This document shows, piece after piece, positions 1 through 5,718 of a DNA stretch of 6,406 bases. The notes under the pieces are model-generated. The model had not been told where the DNA came from. It did no database searches and saw nothing but the letters and a program-made list of their open reading frames with translations. The stretch is from NCBI GenBank assembly GCA_038198445.1, contig JBBPZZ010000171.1:1-6406 (forward strand), given 5' to 3'. This DNA comes from JACDDK01 sp038198445. GTDB taxonomy: Bacteria; Actinomycetota; Rubrobacteria; Rubrobacterales; Rubrobacteraceae. Made by a program: the position numbers and the translations under genes. Within the stretch, counting starts at the first letter, position 1, and each line of letters opens with the position of its first letter.

Positions 1-123
1 GAGCCGTGGGTGATGCTTTGGCGCTACTGGAAGGCGTTCTCCGACAAGCCCCCACCACCAGAGCTAAGAGTGCTGCTTGAGCGCGTGTTTTCGGGGAGAG
101 GGCTCTATCTCTATGCCCGCTAA
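1..123 (+). CDS. C-terminal fragment of an unrecognised protein (5' end outside window)
   Basis: Frame 1 is open from the first base to TAA at 121-123 and gives a 40-residue tail. The tail is rich in aromatic and basic residues (WRYW near its start, a PPPP run at about residues 17-20, and it ends GLYLYAR). The start and most of the protein lie upstream of the window. I do not recognise the family. It is called coding because the frame is open and well composed, and because its end overlaps the ATG of the following acetyltransferase frame by 11 bases, as in co-translated gene pairs. A chance open frame of this length cannot be excluded. Confidence 0.5.
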   Translation, partial: EPWVMLWRYWKAFSDKPPPPELRVLLERVFSGRGLYLYAR

Positions 124-559
124 CAACAAACTACCGCTAGTTCTAAACTCCGCTCTTTTCAGGGAGGATGCGGGAACGAGCGATCCCTTTACGAACCTGG
201 GCTGACCGCACCAAGAGAGGCGGGAGCATTTTACCCGCCTCGTGGCCGGCGACCGCGGCTTGTGTCTCGTAGCCAGATCAGCCGGAGAGATAGTAGGCTA
301 CCTCGCGGGATACGTAAAAGATGGGACCAGTCTCAGGCCGGTGAAAGTGGCGGAGTTGGAGAGCATGTACGTCCGGGGAGAGTATAGAGCTCTTGGACTG
401 GGCGGAAGGTTGATGGAGAGGTTTATGCAGTGGGCTGGAGTACAGGAGGCGGAGCGAGTATCTGTCACCGCGTACGCGGCCAACTCGCGCGCGATCCGCT
501 TCCACGAAAGGTCCGGATTCCAACCAAAAAGCCTGTCTTTGGAGGCGGCGGTCGACTAG
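113..559 (+). pseudogene. GNAT-family N-acetyltransferase, interrupted by an in-frame TGA
   Basis: GNAT enzymes transfer the acetyl group of acetyl-CoA to an amine; the substrate here is unknown. From ATG 113 the frame reads 30 codons (ending DPFTNLG), meets TGA at 203-205, then continues in the same frame to the stop at 557-559, 149 codons in all. The part after the TGA contains the fold: a GEIVGYLAGYV strand, the acetyl-CoA pyrophosphate-binding motif (YVRGEYRALGLGGRL, matching R/Q-x-x-G-x-G/A), and the C-terminal AANSRAIRFHERSGF helix and strand. The part before the TGA (ALFREDAG, DPFTNL) looks like the usual helix 1-2 region of this enzyme class, so both halves appear to be one gene. A tryptophan (TGG) fits the stop position. 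The N-terminus also looks a few residues short, lacking the usual first strand. If the TGA is real, only a 105-residue product from GTG 242 could be made; it would keep the acetyl-CoA site but lose the N-terminal substrate-side helices. A sequencing error would make the gene intact. The start has only a weak purine-rich GGGGAGAG run 12-19 bases upstream. Confidence 0.7.
203..205 (+). other. In-frame TGA interrupting the GNAT gene
   Basis: The codons are GGC TGA CCG, read G-stop-P, between a DPFTNL segment and an HFTRLVAG segment that are in the same frame. A single G-to-A change from TGG (Trp) would explain it. No selenocysteine-type context was identified. Confidence 0.65.
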
Positions 560-596
560 CGGCGCAGGCTGTACGTCGTCTTGCGGCCGGGCACCC

Positions 597-1958
597 TCAC
601 GCTTCGAGCGGACCATTGTCCGGGGTGTTATCGGAGTCTTCCTCGGATGCTTTGCGGACTATGACCTGGGCGACGCGGGGGCCGTCTGTCTCGTCCACGC
701 GCAGGAGGTATCCGTCGAGGCGGACTTCGTCGCCCGCTTCCGGGACGCGGCCGAGGTTGCCGAGGACGAGCCCGCCGATAGTCTCGAAGTCCTCGCTCTC
801 GAATTCCGAGCCGAGGGCCTCGTTGACGACACCTATGGGGATACGGCCGTCTATGGAAAAGGAGCCGTCGGGGAGTTTGCGGACGGCGGGTTCTTCCTCG
901 TCGAACTCGTCCCGGATCTCTCCAACTATCTCCTCCAGGATGTCCTCGATGGTGAAGAGACCCTCGAATGAGCCCCACTCGTCTATGACGATCGCCATCT
1001 GGATCTCCCGGCTCTGAAAGTCTTCGAGGATCTCGTCTATGTGCCGGTTCTCGGGGACGATGAGCACGTCCCGTTTGAGGTCGCGGGCTGTTACGTCGGC
1101 GTCCAGGCTCTCGCCGGACTCGACGGCGCGCAGCACGTCCTTGACGTGGACCATGCCGGTGATCCTGTCTGGCGCGTCCTCTTCGTAGATGGGATAGCGC
1201 GTGTAGTTACCCGCGGCGGCTACCGAGACGACCTTCCTCAAGGACAGGTCCGCCGGGATTGAGACCGTGTCGGGGCGCGGGACCATAATCTCCCGCGCCA
1301 TCTTATCGTTCAGCTCGAAGACAGCGCTGATCATGCCTGCCTCGTCCCGCTCCACCATGCCCTGACTAGTCGACTGGTGGATGAGCGTCCGGATCTCACC
1401 CTCCGAGTGCGTTTCCTCTCCCTCGGAAGCCGGCTGGAAACCCAACATCCTGGTAAAAGCGTTCGCCGTTCCGTTGAATAGCACGGTGCCGGGCATCAAC
1501 AGGTAGTAGCAGAACCGCATGAACGGCGCGATGAACAGGGAGGTCCTCTCGGTACTCTGGATCGCAATGGTCTTCGGCGCAAGCTCTCCGAAGACGACGT
1601 GCAGGAACGTGATGACGGCGAACCCTATCACCAGGGCGGCCGGATGGAGCAGACTCTCCGGTATCGAGAGTAGTTTGAAGAGTGGTTCGATCACGGACGC
1701 TACCGCCGGTTCCCCGAGCCAGCCGAGACCCAGCGAGGAGATCGTTATCCCGAGCTGGCACACGGCAAGGTAAGCATCGAGCTTGCCCGTCGCCTCCTTG
1801 ACGAGACCGGACGAAGTGCGGCCTTCCTCGACGAGCCTGTCCACCTGCGTAGCCCGGATCTTTACGAACGAGAACTCCGCCGCCACGAAAAGCCCGTTTA
1901 ACGCTACAAGGAACAGCGCGGCAAGGATACGCAGAGCAGGAATAATTACGTCTCCCAG
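597..1958 (-). CDS. CNNM/CorC (HlyC/CorC) family membrane protein with CBS pair
   Basis: Proteins of this family (often named 'hemolysin') are membrane proteins linked to magnesium/cobalt efflux or ion homeostasis, with cytoplasmic CBS domains that can bind adenine nucleotides. Numbered from GTG 1886, the sequence shows the end of the first helix (VAAEFSFVKIR), further membrane segments at about 37-60 and 80-100, the conserved VVFGELAPKTIAIQ motif at about 97-110, another helix near 117-140, the linker VPRPD at about 202-206, CBS 1 at about 200-255, CBS 2 at about 265-320 (DEWGSFEGLFTIEDILEE), and a CorC_HlyC domain at about 335-412. The start is unusual. The frame stays open upstream of 1886 to TAG at 1980-1982 and encodes a good first helix (LRILAALFLVALNGLF) typical of DUF21, but contains no ATG, GTG or TTG there. 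I place the start at CTG 1956-1958, five bases after GAGGAG, giving 453 residues. ATT at 1944-1946 after GGGAG is an alternative, and GTG 1886 (429 residues) would delete helix 1. Family assignment is secure; the transported ion is not known. Confidence 0.9.
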   Translation of the reverse strand: MGDVIIPALRILAALFLVALNGLFVAAEFSFVKIRATQVDRLVEEGRTSSGLVKEATGKLDAYLAVCQLGITISSLGLGWLGEPAVASVIEPLFKLLSIPESLLHPAALVIGFAVITFLHVVFGELAPKTIAIQSTERTSLFIAPFMRFCYYLLMPGTVLFNGTANAFTRMLGFQPASEGEETHSEGEIRTLIHQSTSQGMVERDEAGMISAVFELNDKMAREIMVPRPDTVSIPADLSLRKVVSVAAAGNYTRYPIYEEDAPDRITGMVHVKDVLRAVESGESLDADVTARDLKRDVLIVPENRHIDEILEDFQSREIQMAIVIDEWGSFEGLFTIEDILEEIVGEIRDEFDEEEPAVRKLPDGSFSIDGRIPIGVVNEALGSEFESEDFETIGGLVLGNLGRVPEAGDEVRLDGYLLRVDETDGPRVAQVIVRKASEEDSDNTPDNGPLEA

Positions 1959-1963
1959 AGCGA

Positions 1964-1969
1964 CTCCTC
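1964..1969 (-). promoter_or_regulatory. Ribosome binding site deciding a CTG start
   Basis: The minus strand reads GAGGAG, then five bases (TCGCT), then CTG at 1958-1956. This is the best Shine-Dalgarno match upstream of the DUF21 first helix and supports CTG as initiator. Its core can pair with a nearby CCTC (minus strand of 1973-1976) in a 4-bp stem with a 3-base loop, so partial masking is possible. Confidence 0.5.
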
Positions 1970-1988
1970 GAAGAGGGGCCTACGGGTG

Positions 1989-2002
1989 CGCCCCGCGGGG
2001 CG
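1989..2002. repeat. 14-bp GC palindrome in the leader of the CNNM/CorC gene
   Basis: CGCCCCGCGGGGCG is a perfect self-complementary sequence about 30 bases upstream of the proposed CTG start, in the non-coding leader. In RNA it could form a short GC-rich hairpin. No function is assigned; such sequences also arise by chance in GC-rich DNA. Confidence 0.35.
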
Positions 2003-2043
2003 GGACGCGCTGGTACTCGATGTCTCGCTGAGTTCCATGCTGA

Positions 2044-2067
2044 TGGGATGGAAAATATACCATCCCA
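2044..2067 (-). promoter_or_regulatory. Palindrome enclosing a TATATT -10-like box (candidate promoter and operator, or terminator hairpin)
   Basis: A perfect 8-bp inverted repeat, TGGGATGG and CCATCCCA, flanks an 8-base AT-only centre. On the minus strand the centre reads TATATTTT, whose TATATT (2054-2059) is a good -10 box. A TTGCCA lies 15 bases upstream, a short spacer. It sits 24 bases after the stop of the dehydrogenase gene and about 90 bases before the proposed start of the CNNM/CorC gene. It could be a promoter with an overlapping operator for the latter. Alternatively the hairpin could end dehydrogenase transcription, but no T-run follows, which argues against an ordinary intrinsic terminator. 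Confidence 0.45.
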
Positions 2068-2090
2068 CCCGCTTTGGCAAACCGGCTCCT

Positions 2091-3125
2091 CTAGTAGAGC
2101 AACCGCTTGTCCAGTTCGTTGACCAGAGGTTCCCCCGCCAGGTAGCGCCGCAAGTTATCGCAAAAGAGGTCCGTCAGGAGCCGATTCGCCAGCCCCGGCA
2201 CGTTGTCCGTCGCGTGAGGACTTATTATGACGTTCTCCATCTCCCACAATGGGCTCTCCTCCGGCAGCGGCTCCTCCTCGAACACGTCGAGCGCCGCCCC
2301 GGACAGATGCCCGCTCCCGAGAGCCTCCGTCAGCGCCGCCTCTTCCACCACCTTGCCCCGTCCCACGTTCACGAAGTAAGCACCGGACTTCATCGCCGCT
2401 ATCATCTCCGCGTCCAGCAACCGCTCCGTCTCCGCCGTGCCCGGCAACGTTGCGGCCACGTAATCCGCCTCCGACAGGGCTTCGCGCAGTTGTCCCGTTT
2501 CGTACAGTTCATCCGCGTAGTCCCACGCGGCGTCGTCTTTGCCCACCGTCCGTTTGACCCCTACGACCTTCATGCCGAAAGGCCGCGCCCGCGTGGCTAT
2601 AGACTGGCCGATGCTCCCCATCCCGACTACGCAGAGCGTCTTATCCGCCAGTGTATCTACGTGGCGCTCATCCCAGCGCTTCGCCATACGGTCGCGGCGC
2701 AGCCGCTCGAAGTCTTTGGCGTGGTGGAGCATCGCGCCCAGCGCGAACTCCGCGAGAGGGCCGGAGAACACGCCGCCCGCCGTGGTCACGGTAACGTCCG
2801 TCTCCTGAAGACCCGCCTTCTCGGTGACCTCACCGGCCCCGGCCATGCTCCCCTGTACCCATCTGAGCTTCGGGGCGGATTCCGTGAGGTCCCGTATGTG
2901 TCCTCGCGGGAAGTCGAGAAGCACTTCCGCCTCTCCCAGCATCGCCAGGAATTCCTTTTCCTGCTCGGACGTCCGGCTCCATTCTTTCGGGCCTGTATGG
3001 TCTCCATCCCACTTTGGGGGCGGCACGAGGTCCTTCTGGTACTGTACATCGACTTGCTCGTCCACCTCCCGGATCTGTCGCAGGTATTCGTCCTCGAAGT
3101 AACTTGCCACGACTACCGTGACCAT
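2091..3125 (-). CDS. D-2-hydroxyacid dehydrogenase, NAD(P)-dependent
   Basis: This 344-residue protein has the length and layout of the D-isomer-specific 2-hydroxyacid dehydrogenase family, cytoplasmic enzymes that interconvert 2-oxo acids and D-2-hydroxy acids. Visible features are a substrate-side VQGSMAGAGE segment (about 90-99), the Rossmann dinucleotide motif GMGSIG at 168-173, and the catalytic set: Arg256 in VNVGRG, Glu285 in VFEEEP, and His304 in SPHAT. All three catalytic residues are present, so the enzyme should be active. The second Rossmann strand ends VVGVKRT rather than in an acidic residue, so NADP rather than NAD is possible. The substrate (glyoxylate, hydroxypyruvate, phosphoglycerate or other) cannot be told; there is no C-terminal ACT domain as in many serine-pathway PGDHs. 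The ATG start is supported by AAGGAG five bases upstream. A possible -10 (TAAGAT, 3161-3166, minus) lies in the 76-base gap to the divergent Nudix gene. No biosynthetic partner is adjacent. Confidence 0.93.
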   Translation of the reverse strand: MVTVVVASYFEDEYLRQIREVDEQVDVQYQKDLVPPPKWDGDHTGPKEWSRTSEQEKEFLAMLGEAEVLLDFPRGHIRDLTESAPKLRWVQGSMAGAGEVTEKAGLQETDVTVTTAGGVFSGPLAEFALGAMLHHAKDFERLRRDRMAKRWDERHVDTLADKTLCVVGMGSIGQSIATRARPFGMKVVGVKRTVGKDDAAWDYADELYETGQLREALSEADYVAATLPGTAETERLLDAEMIAAMKSGAYFVNVGRGKVVEEAALTEALGSGHLSGAALDVFEEEPLPEESPLWEMENVIISPHATDNVPGLANRLLTDLFCDNLRRYLAGEPLVNELDKRLLY

Positions 3126-3130
3126 GACGT

Positions 3131-3136
3131 CTCCTT
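3131..3136 (-). promoter_or_regulatory. Ribosome binding site of the dehydrogenase gene
   Basis: The minus strand reads AAGGAG followed by five bases and ATG at 3125-3123. This is a near-ideal site and fixes the dehydrogenase start. It also rules against the divergent Nudix gene starting as far upstream as 3118. Confidence 0.75.
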
Positions 3137-3160
3137 TCCGGTATTCAGAGATCAGCGTTC

Positions 3161-3166
3161 ATCTTA
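3161..3166 (-). promoter_or_regulatory. Possible -10 box for the dehydrogenase gene
   Basis: The minus strand reads TAAGAT (4-5 of 6 consensus bases), about 35 bases before the ATG, which would give a leader of roughly 30 bases containing the AAGGAG site. No convincing -35 box is seen at 17 bases; CTGAAC at 18 is weak. Confidence 0.3.
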
Positions 3167-3201
3167 TCCCGCGCGCGGCCGATGGTTCAGATGTTACCCT
3201 G

Positions 3202-3834
3202 ATGCGGATGGATGAGAAGATAGACGTTCGGGATGAGTTTGGAGATCCGACCGGCGAGGTGGTCTGGAAGAGCGAGGCGCACCGGCTGGGGCTCTGGCAC
3301 CGGTGTTTTCACTGTTGGATCTCCGGCTCCGACTCGGATGGTCCGTACCTCCTCGTCCAACGCCGCGCCGCCGCGAAGTCTACCTGGCCCGGCTGCCTGG
3401 ACGTCACCGCCGCCGGACATCTGGCCGCCGGAGAGAAGCCCCTGGACGGTCTGCGAGAGGTCGAGGAGGAGCTTGGCCTGAAAGTGGAGGCCGGGCGATT
3501 GATCCGTCTCGGCCTCCGCCGCATCGAGCAGGAGATACCGGCCGGCCGAGATCGCGAGTTCCATGACGTCTTCCTCCTCCCGGACTCCACCCCGCCCGAA
3601 GACCTGCGGCTCCAGGAGGAAGAGGTCGAGGCGGTAGTACGCATAGGGCTCGAAGACGTGGAATCTCTGGGCGACGGTGGGACCATAATGGCGCGAAAAT
3701 ACGCGGGTGGAAAGTCCATGGACATAGAGGTGAGCCTGGCGGACTTCGTGCCGAACGAGGACGGCTATCTCCTGAGCGTGGCGCGGGCGGCGCACAAGGT
3801 CTCCGCCGGAGAAACCCCCGACCGTATCTTCTAG
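3202..3834 (+). CDS. Nudix hydrolase, isopentenyl-diphosphate-isomerase-like type
   Basis: Nudix enzymes hydrolyse nucleoside diphosphates linked to another moiety, using a divalent metal. Counting from ATG 3202 (210 residues), the protein starts with an MDEKIDVRDEFG segment, followed by KSEAHRLGLWHRCFHCWI, QRRAAAKSTWPGCLDVTAAGH and the Nudix box at about 72-93 (GHLAAGE...REVEEELGL) with its metal-binding glutamates. The opening 'DE..D' strand, the LWHRCFHCW strand and the WPG...DVTAAGH block are typical of the subgroup resembling IPP isomerase; members of unknown substrate are common, and true isomerase activity is not implied. The spacing inside the box is one residue shorter than the textbook GX5EX7REUXEEXGU. 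The frame is open further upstream to GTG 3118, but that would overlap the divergent dehydrogenase start. ATG 3202 or 3208 fits the family better, though neither has a clear Shine-Dalgarno site. It ends convergently with the next gene, sharing CTAG. Confidence 0.9.
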   Translation: MRMDEKIDVRDEFGDPTGEVVWKSEAHRLGLWHRCFHCWISGSDSDGPYLLVQRRAAAKSTWPGCLDVTAAGHLAAGEKPLDGLREVEEELGLKVEAGRLIRLGLRRIEQEIPAGRDREFHDVFLLPDSTPPEDLRLQEEEVEAVVRIGLEDVESLGDGGTIMARKYAGGKSMDIEVSLADFVPNEDGYLLSVARAAHKVSAGETPDRIF

Positions 3835-4322
3835 CCTCGGACTAAGCCTTCCAGGAACTCGTCCGCCTGCCGGGCGGCGAGCCCGGCCCGCCATCCTGCG
3901 GCGCGGATGTCTCGCATCACGTAGTCCGCGTACGCTCCTTCGAGCGACTTCGCCTCGGTCTCCACGAGCGCCGATAGATCTCCGACCGCATCGACGGCCT
4001 CTCGGACGGCTGATGCGGTCCTGCGCGCCGCATCGGGCGTAAGTTCGCGGAGGATGCACGCCGCGAGCGTCGCCAGGTCGGCGCAGGCGAGCGCCGCTTC
4101 CACCAGCGAGTCGGGCGGTTCACCGTTCTCCCCGGCGTAGCGGGCCAGGACCTCTAGCTGTTGGCGGATATCACGCGCGAGGTTCCCGACGACCTCCATC
4201 CGTAGCGAATCCCCGGCCTCCATACCCAACCGGCAGGCTTCTTCCAGCAGGCTCGCCGCGCGCGCTCCCGCGAGGGCCGGAGCCCCGGAAGGAGTGTCGC
4301 AAGAACGGTCCTGGTAATTCAT
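3831..4322 (-). CDS. Alanine-rich helical protein of unknown function
   Basis: The frame encodes 163 residues that I do not recognise. It is rich in Ala, Leu, Glu and Arg, with almost no glycine or proline after residue 70, and reads as four or five amphipathic helices (about 20-50, 52-64, 71-92, 96-113, 115-160), suggesting a small helical bundle. There is no signal peptide, membrane helix, HTH or metal motif; the cysteines at 8, 30, 80 and 89 are not in a CxxC pattern. The coding call rests on length, GC-rich codon use and placement between a convergent and a divergent gene, with the stop sharing CTAG with the Nudix gene. ATG 4322 lacks a Shine-Dalgarno site, but a TAGAAT box lies exactly ten bases upstream, so translation may be leaderless. 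A four-helix regulator or ferritin-like fold is imaginable, but no key residues support either. Confidence 0.7.
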   Translation of the reverse strand: MNYQDRSCDTPSGAPALAGARAASLLEEACRLGMEAGDSLRMEVVGNLARDIRQQLEVLARYAGENGEPPDSLVEAALACADLATLAACILRELTPDAARRTASAVREAVDAVGDLSALVETEAKSLEGAYADYVMRDIRAAGWRAGLAARQADEFLEGLVRG

Positions 4323-4332
4323 GACGAACGCT

Positions 4333-4338
4333 ATTCTA
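4333..4338 (-). promoter_or_regulatory. Candidate -10 box for a leaderless 163-residue gene
   Basis: The minus strand reads TAGAAT (5 of 6 consensus), followed by ten bases and the ATG at 4322. That spacing would place the transcript start at or within a few bases of the start codon, and there is no Shine-Dalgarno site. No good -35 box is seen. Confidence 0.4.
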
Positions 4339-4366
4339 CCGGACCGTGCACGGCTCTCTCGTCCGG
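4339..4366. repeat. Nested inverted repeats in a divergent promoter region
   Basis: CCGGAC (4339-4344) and GTCCGG (4361-4366) form an inverted repeat with a 16-base centre. Within it lies a perfect 10-bp palindrome, CCGTGCACGG (4344-4353). The element sits between the two candidate -10 boxes of the divergent 163-residue and exporter genes, a fitting place for an operator. No regulator gene is adjacent, so the role is speculative. Confidence 0.3.
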
Positions 4367-4404
4367 CCGTGAATGAAGCCCTTTCGCCCGTATGCCGTCT
4401 CGCC

Positions 4405-4410
4405 TATATT
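4405..4410 (+). promoter_or_regulatory. Candidate -10 box for a leaderless exporter gene
   Basis: TATATT (5 of 6 consensus) is followed by ten bases and ATG 4421. This supports 4421 over the upstream ATG 4373, which would put the box inside the gene. The -35 region is not recognisable. Confidence 0.4.
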
Positions 4411-4420
4411 GTTTACGCTA

Positions 4421-5635
4421 ATGAGGCGTGGAATTCCCGGACTTGGCCCGGATTTCAGGAAACTCTTCGCAGCGAGCGCCGTCTCGAACCTGGGAGATGG
4501 GATCGTCTACACGGCCGCCCCGCTGCTCGCCGCCAGCCTGACGCGCGACCCGGTGCTGGTGGCGGTGGTGATGTTCATGCGGGGCGTGCCCTGGCTCCTC
4601 TTCTCCCTGGTGAGCGGAGTGCTCGTCGACCGGCTCGACCGCCGGAAGGTAATGGGCGCATTCAACTCCCTGAGGGCCGCCGCCATTGGATTCCTGAGCC
4701 TCGCCGTGCTCTTCGGGTTCGCTAACCTGCCGCTCCTGTATCTGGTCTTCTTCGTCATCGGCACGTGCGAGACGTTCTTCGACAACGCCTCGCAGACGAT
4801 ACTGCCGGCCGTGGCCTCACGGGAGAACTTCGAGAAAGCGAACGGCCGGCTCGAAGGAGCGCGCATCGTGACGAACGACCTCGCCGGACCTTCTCTCGGC
4901 GGACTTCTCTTCGGCGTGTCTGCCGCGATCCCCTTCCTGTTAAACGCCGGCGCATTCGCCGGGGCCGCGGCGCTCATACTGGCCCTCAAAGGCGACTTCC
5001 GTGGTCGTGGGGCCACCGCCCCGGCAGGCTCGCTCGTGGCGGACATCAAGGAAGGACTCGGGTGGCTCCTGCGCCACCGGTACCTGCGGTTGCTGGCGCT
5101 GATGGGTCTCGTGCTGGGCCTGCTGGACGAGGCGGTCTTCGCCGTCTTCGTCCTCTACGCCCAGGACGTCCTCGGCCTGACGGCCTCCGGTTATGGCCTT
5201 CTGTTCGCGGTCGGCGCGGCGGGTGGGATAATCGGGAGCTTCGTCGTTGACAGCGTGGTCAGAAGAGTCGGCTCCGGCGGCGCCATCTTCCTCTCACTCA
5301 TCCTCGGACTACTCTCGTACATCGGCATCGCCCTGGCCGGGAACGTCGTCTTCGTCGGCCTGATGCTGATCGTCAACGGCTTCCATCTGGTCCTGTGGAA
5401 CGTGACTACCATATCTCTCCGGCAGTCCATTGTCCCGGCGGGGTTGCTCGGGCGCGTGAATAGCGCCTACCGGTTCGTGATGATGGTCGGCCTTACGTCA
5501 GGCACCCTCGCCGGAGGCGCCATCGCCCGGACCTTCGGACTCACCGCGCCTTTCTGGTTCGCCGCCGTCCTGCTGGCGATCCTGACGCTCGTTGCCCTGG
5601 CGAACAACCTGTCCGCCGGTCTTCGAGAAAGATAA
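4421..5635 (+). CDS. Major facilitator superfamily transporter, MFS_3 (EntS-like) exporter type
   Basis: A 404-residue integral membrane protein (420 if started at ATG 4373). The opening GPDFRKLFAASAVSNLGDGI and LLAASLTRDP are typical of MFS_3-type drug or siderophore exporters. MFS motif A, GVLVDRLDRRK, lies at about 66-76 between helices 2 and 3. The NGRLEGARIVTNDLAGPSLGG segment (helix 5 region) is also characteristic. Hydrophobic segments recur through to the end, consistent with the usual 10-12 helices and a central basic loop (LKGDFRGRG) before the second half. Members use the proton gradient to export small molecules; the substrate here is unknown and the adjacent genes give no clue. 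I prefer ATG 4421 because the sixteen residues before it are not conserved-looking and a TATATT box lies ten bases upstream; neither start has a Shine-Dalgarno site. The gene is intact with no frameshift seen. Confidence 0.9.
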   Translation: MRRGIPGLGPDFRKLFAASAVSNLGDGIVYTAAPLLAASLTRDPVLVAVVMFMRGVPWLLFSLVSGVLVDRLDRRKVMGAFNSLRAAAIGFLSLAVLFGFANLPLLYLVFFVIGTCETFFDNASQTILPAVASRENFEKANGRLEGARIVTNDLAGPSLGGLLFGVSAAIPFLLNAGAFAGAAALILALKGDFRGRGATAPAGSLVADIKEGLGWLLRHRYLRLLALMGLVLGLLDEAVFAVFVLYAQDVLGLTASGYGLLFAVGAAGGIIGSFVVDSVVRRVGSGGAIFLSLILGLLSYIGIALAGNVVFVGLMLIVNGFHLVLWNVTTISLRQSIVPAGLLGRVNSAYRFVMMVGLTSGTLAGGAIARTFGLTAPFWFAAVLLAILTLVALANNLSAGLRER

Positions 5636-5652
5636 TGACAGTATAGCAATAT

Positions 5653-5681
5653 TTGACTCTAAAAGACTTAAATGGTAAAAT
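5653..5681 (+). promoter_or_regulatory. Sigma-70-type promoter of the universal stress protein gene
   Basis: TTGACT (5653-5658) and TAAAAT (5676-5681) are separated by exactly 17 bases, each matching five of six consensus positions. They lie in an AT-rich gap between the exporter stop and the next start. Transcription would begin near 5688, giving a leader of about 30 bases containing AAGGAGG. It is the best promoter match in the window. Confidence 0.75.
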
Positions 5682-5700
5682 CCATGCAGGGATTGAGGCG

Positions 5701-5707
5701 AAGGAGG
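5701..5707 (+). promoter_or_regulatory. Ribosome binding site for a TTG start
   Basis: AAGGAGG lies 11 bases before TTG 5719. The spacing is slightly long, but TTG is the only standard start in the correct frame. GTG 5711 is closer but out of frame. Confidence 0.55.
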
Positions 5708-5718
5708 CAGGTGAGGCC

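Noticed and set aside
560..596. A terminator between the convergent GNAT and CNNM/CorC genes.
   Set aside because: The 37-base gap shows no convincing stem followed by a T-run in either direction.
430..1017. A 195-codon plus-strand frame spanning the GNAT end and the CorC domain.
   Set aside because: It is a Ser/Arg/Pro-rich shadow of two real genes in other frames.
3169..3178. CCGCGCGCGG palindrome between the dehydrogenase and Nudix genes.
   Set aside because: An alternating GC run of this length is expected by chance in GC-rich DNA and nothing else marks it as a site.
3118..3201. A longer N-terminus for the Nudix protein from GTG 3118 or ATG 3124.
   Set aside because: It would overlap the divergent dehydrogenase start and cover its ribosome binding site, and the extra residues do not look like the family.
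1986..3215. A 409-codon open frame on the plus strand across the dehydrogenase gene.
   Set aside because: It is antisense to a clear D-2-hydroxyacid dehydrogenase with all catalytic motifs. The predicted protein is rich in Arg, His and Pro with no recognisable motif, typical of a GC-rich shadow frame.
3187..4059. A 290-codon open frame on the minus strand.
   Set aside because: It runs antisense to the Nudix gene and into the unknown protein in another frame, and has an Arg/Gly-rich composition with no domain.
4470..4505. A tRNA T-loop-like stretch (TCTCGAACCTGGGAGA).
   Set aside because: It lies within the exporter coding region (the SNLGDG segment) and no acceptor, D or anticodon arms can be formed around it.
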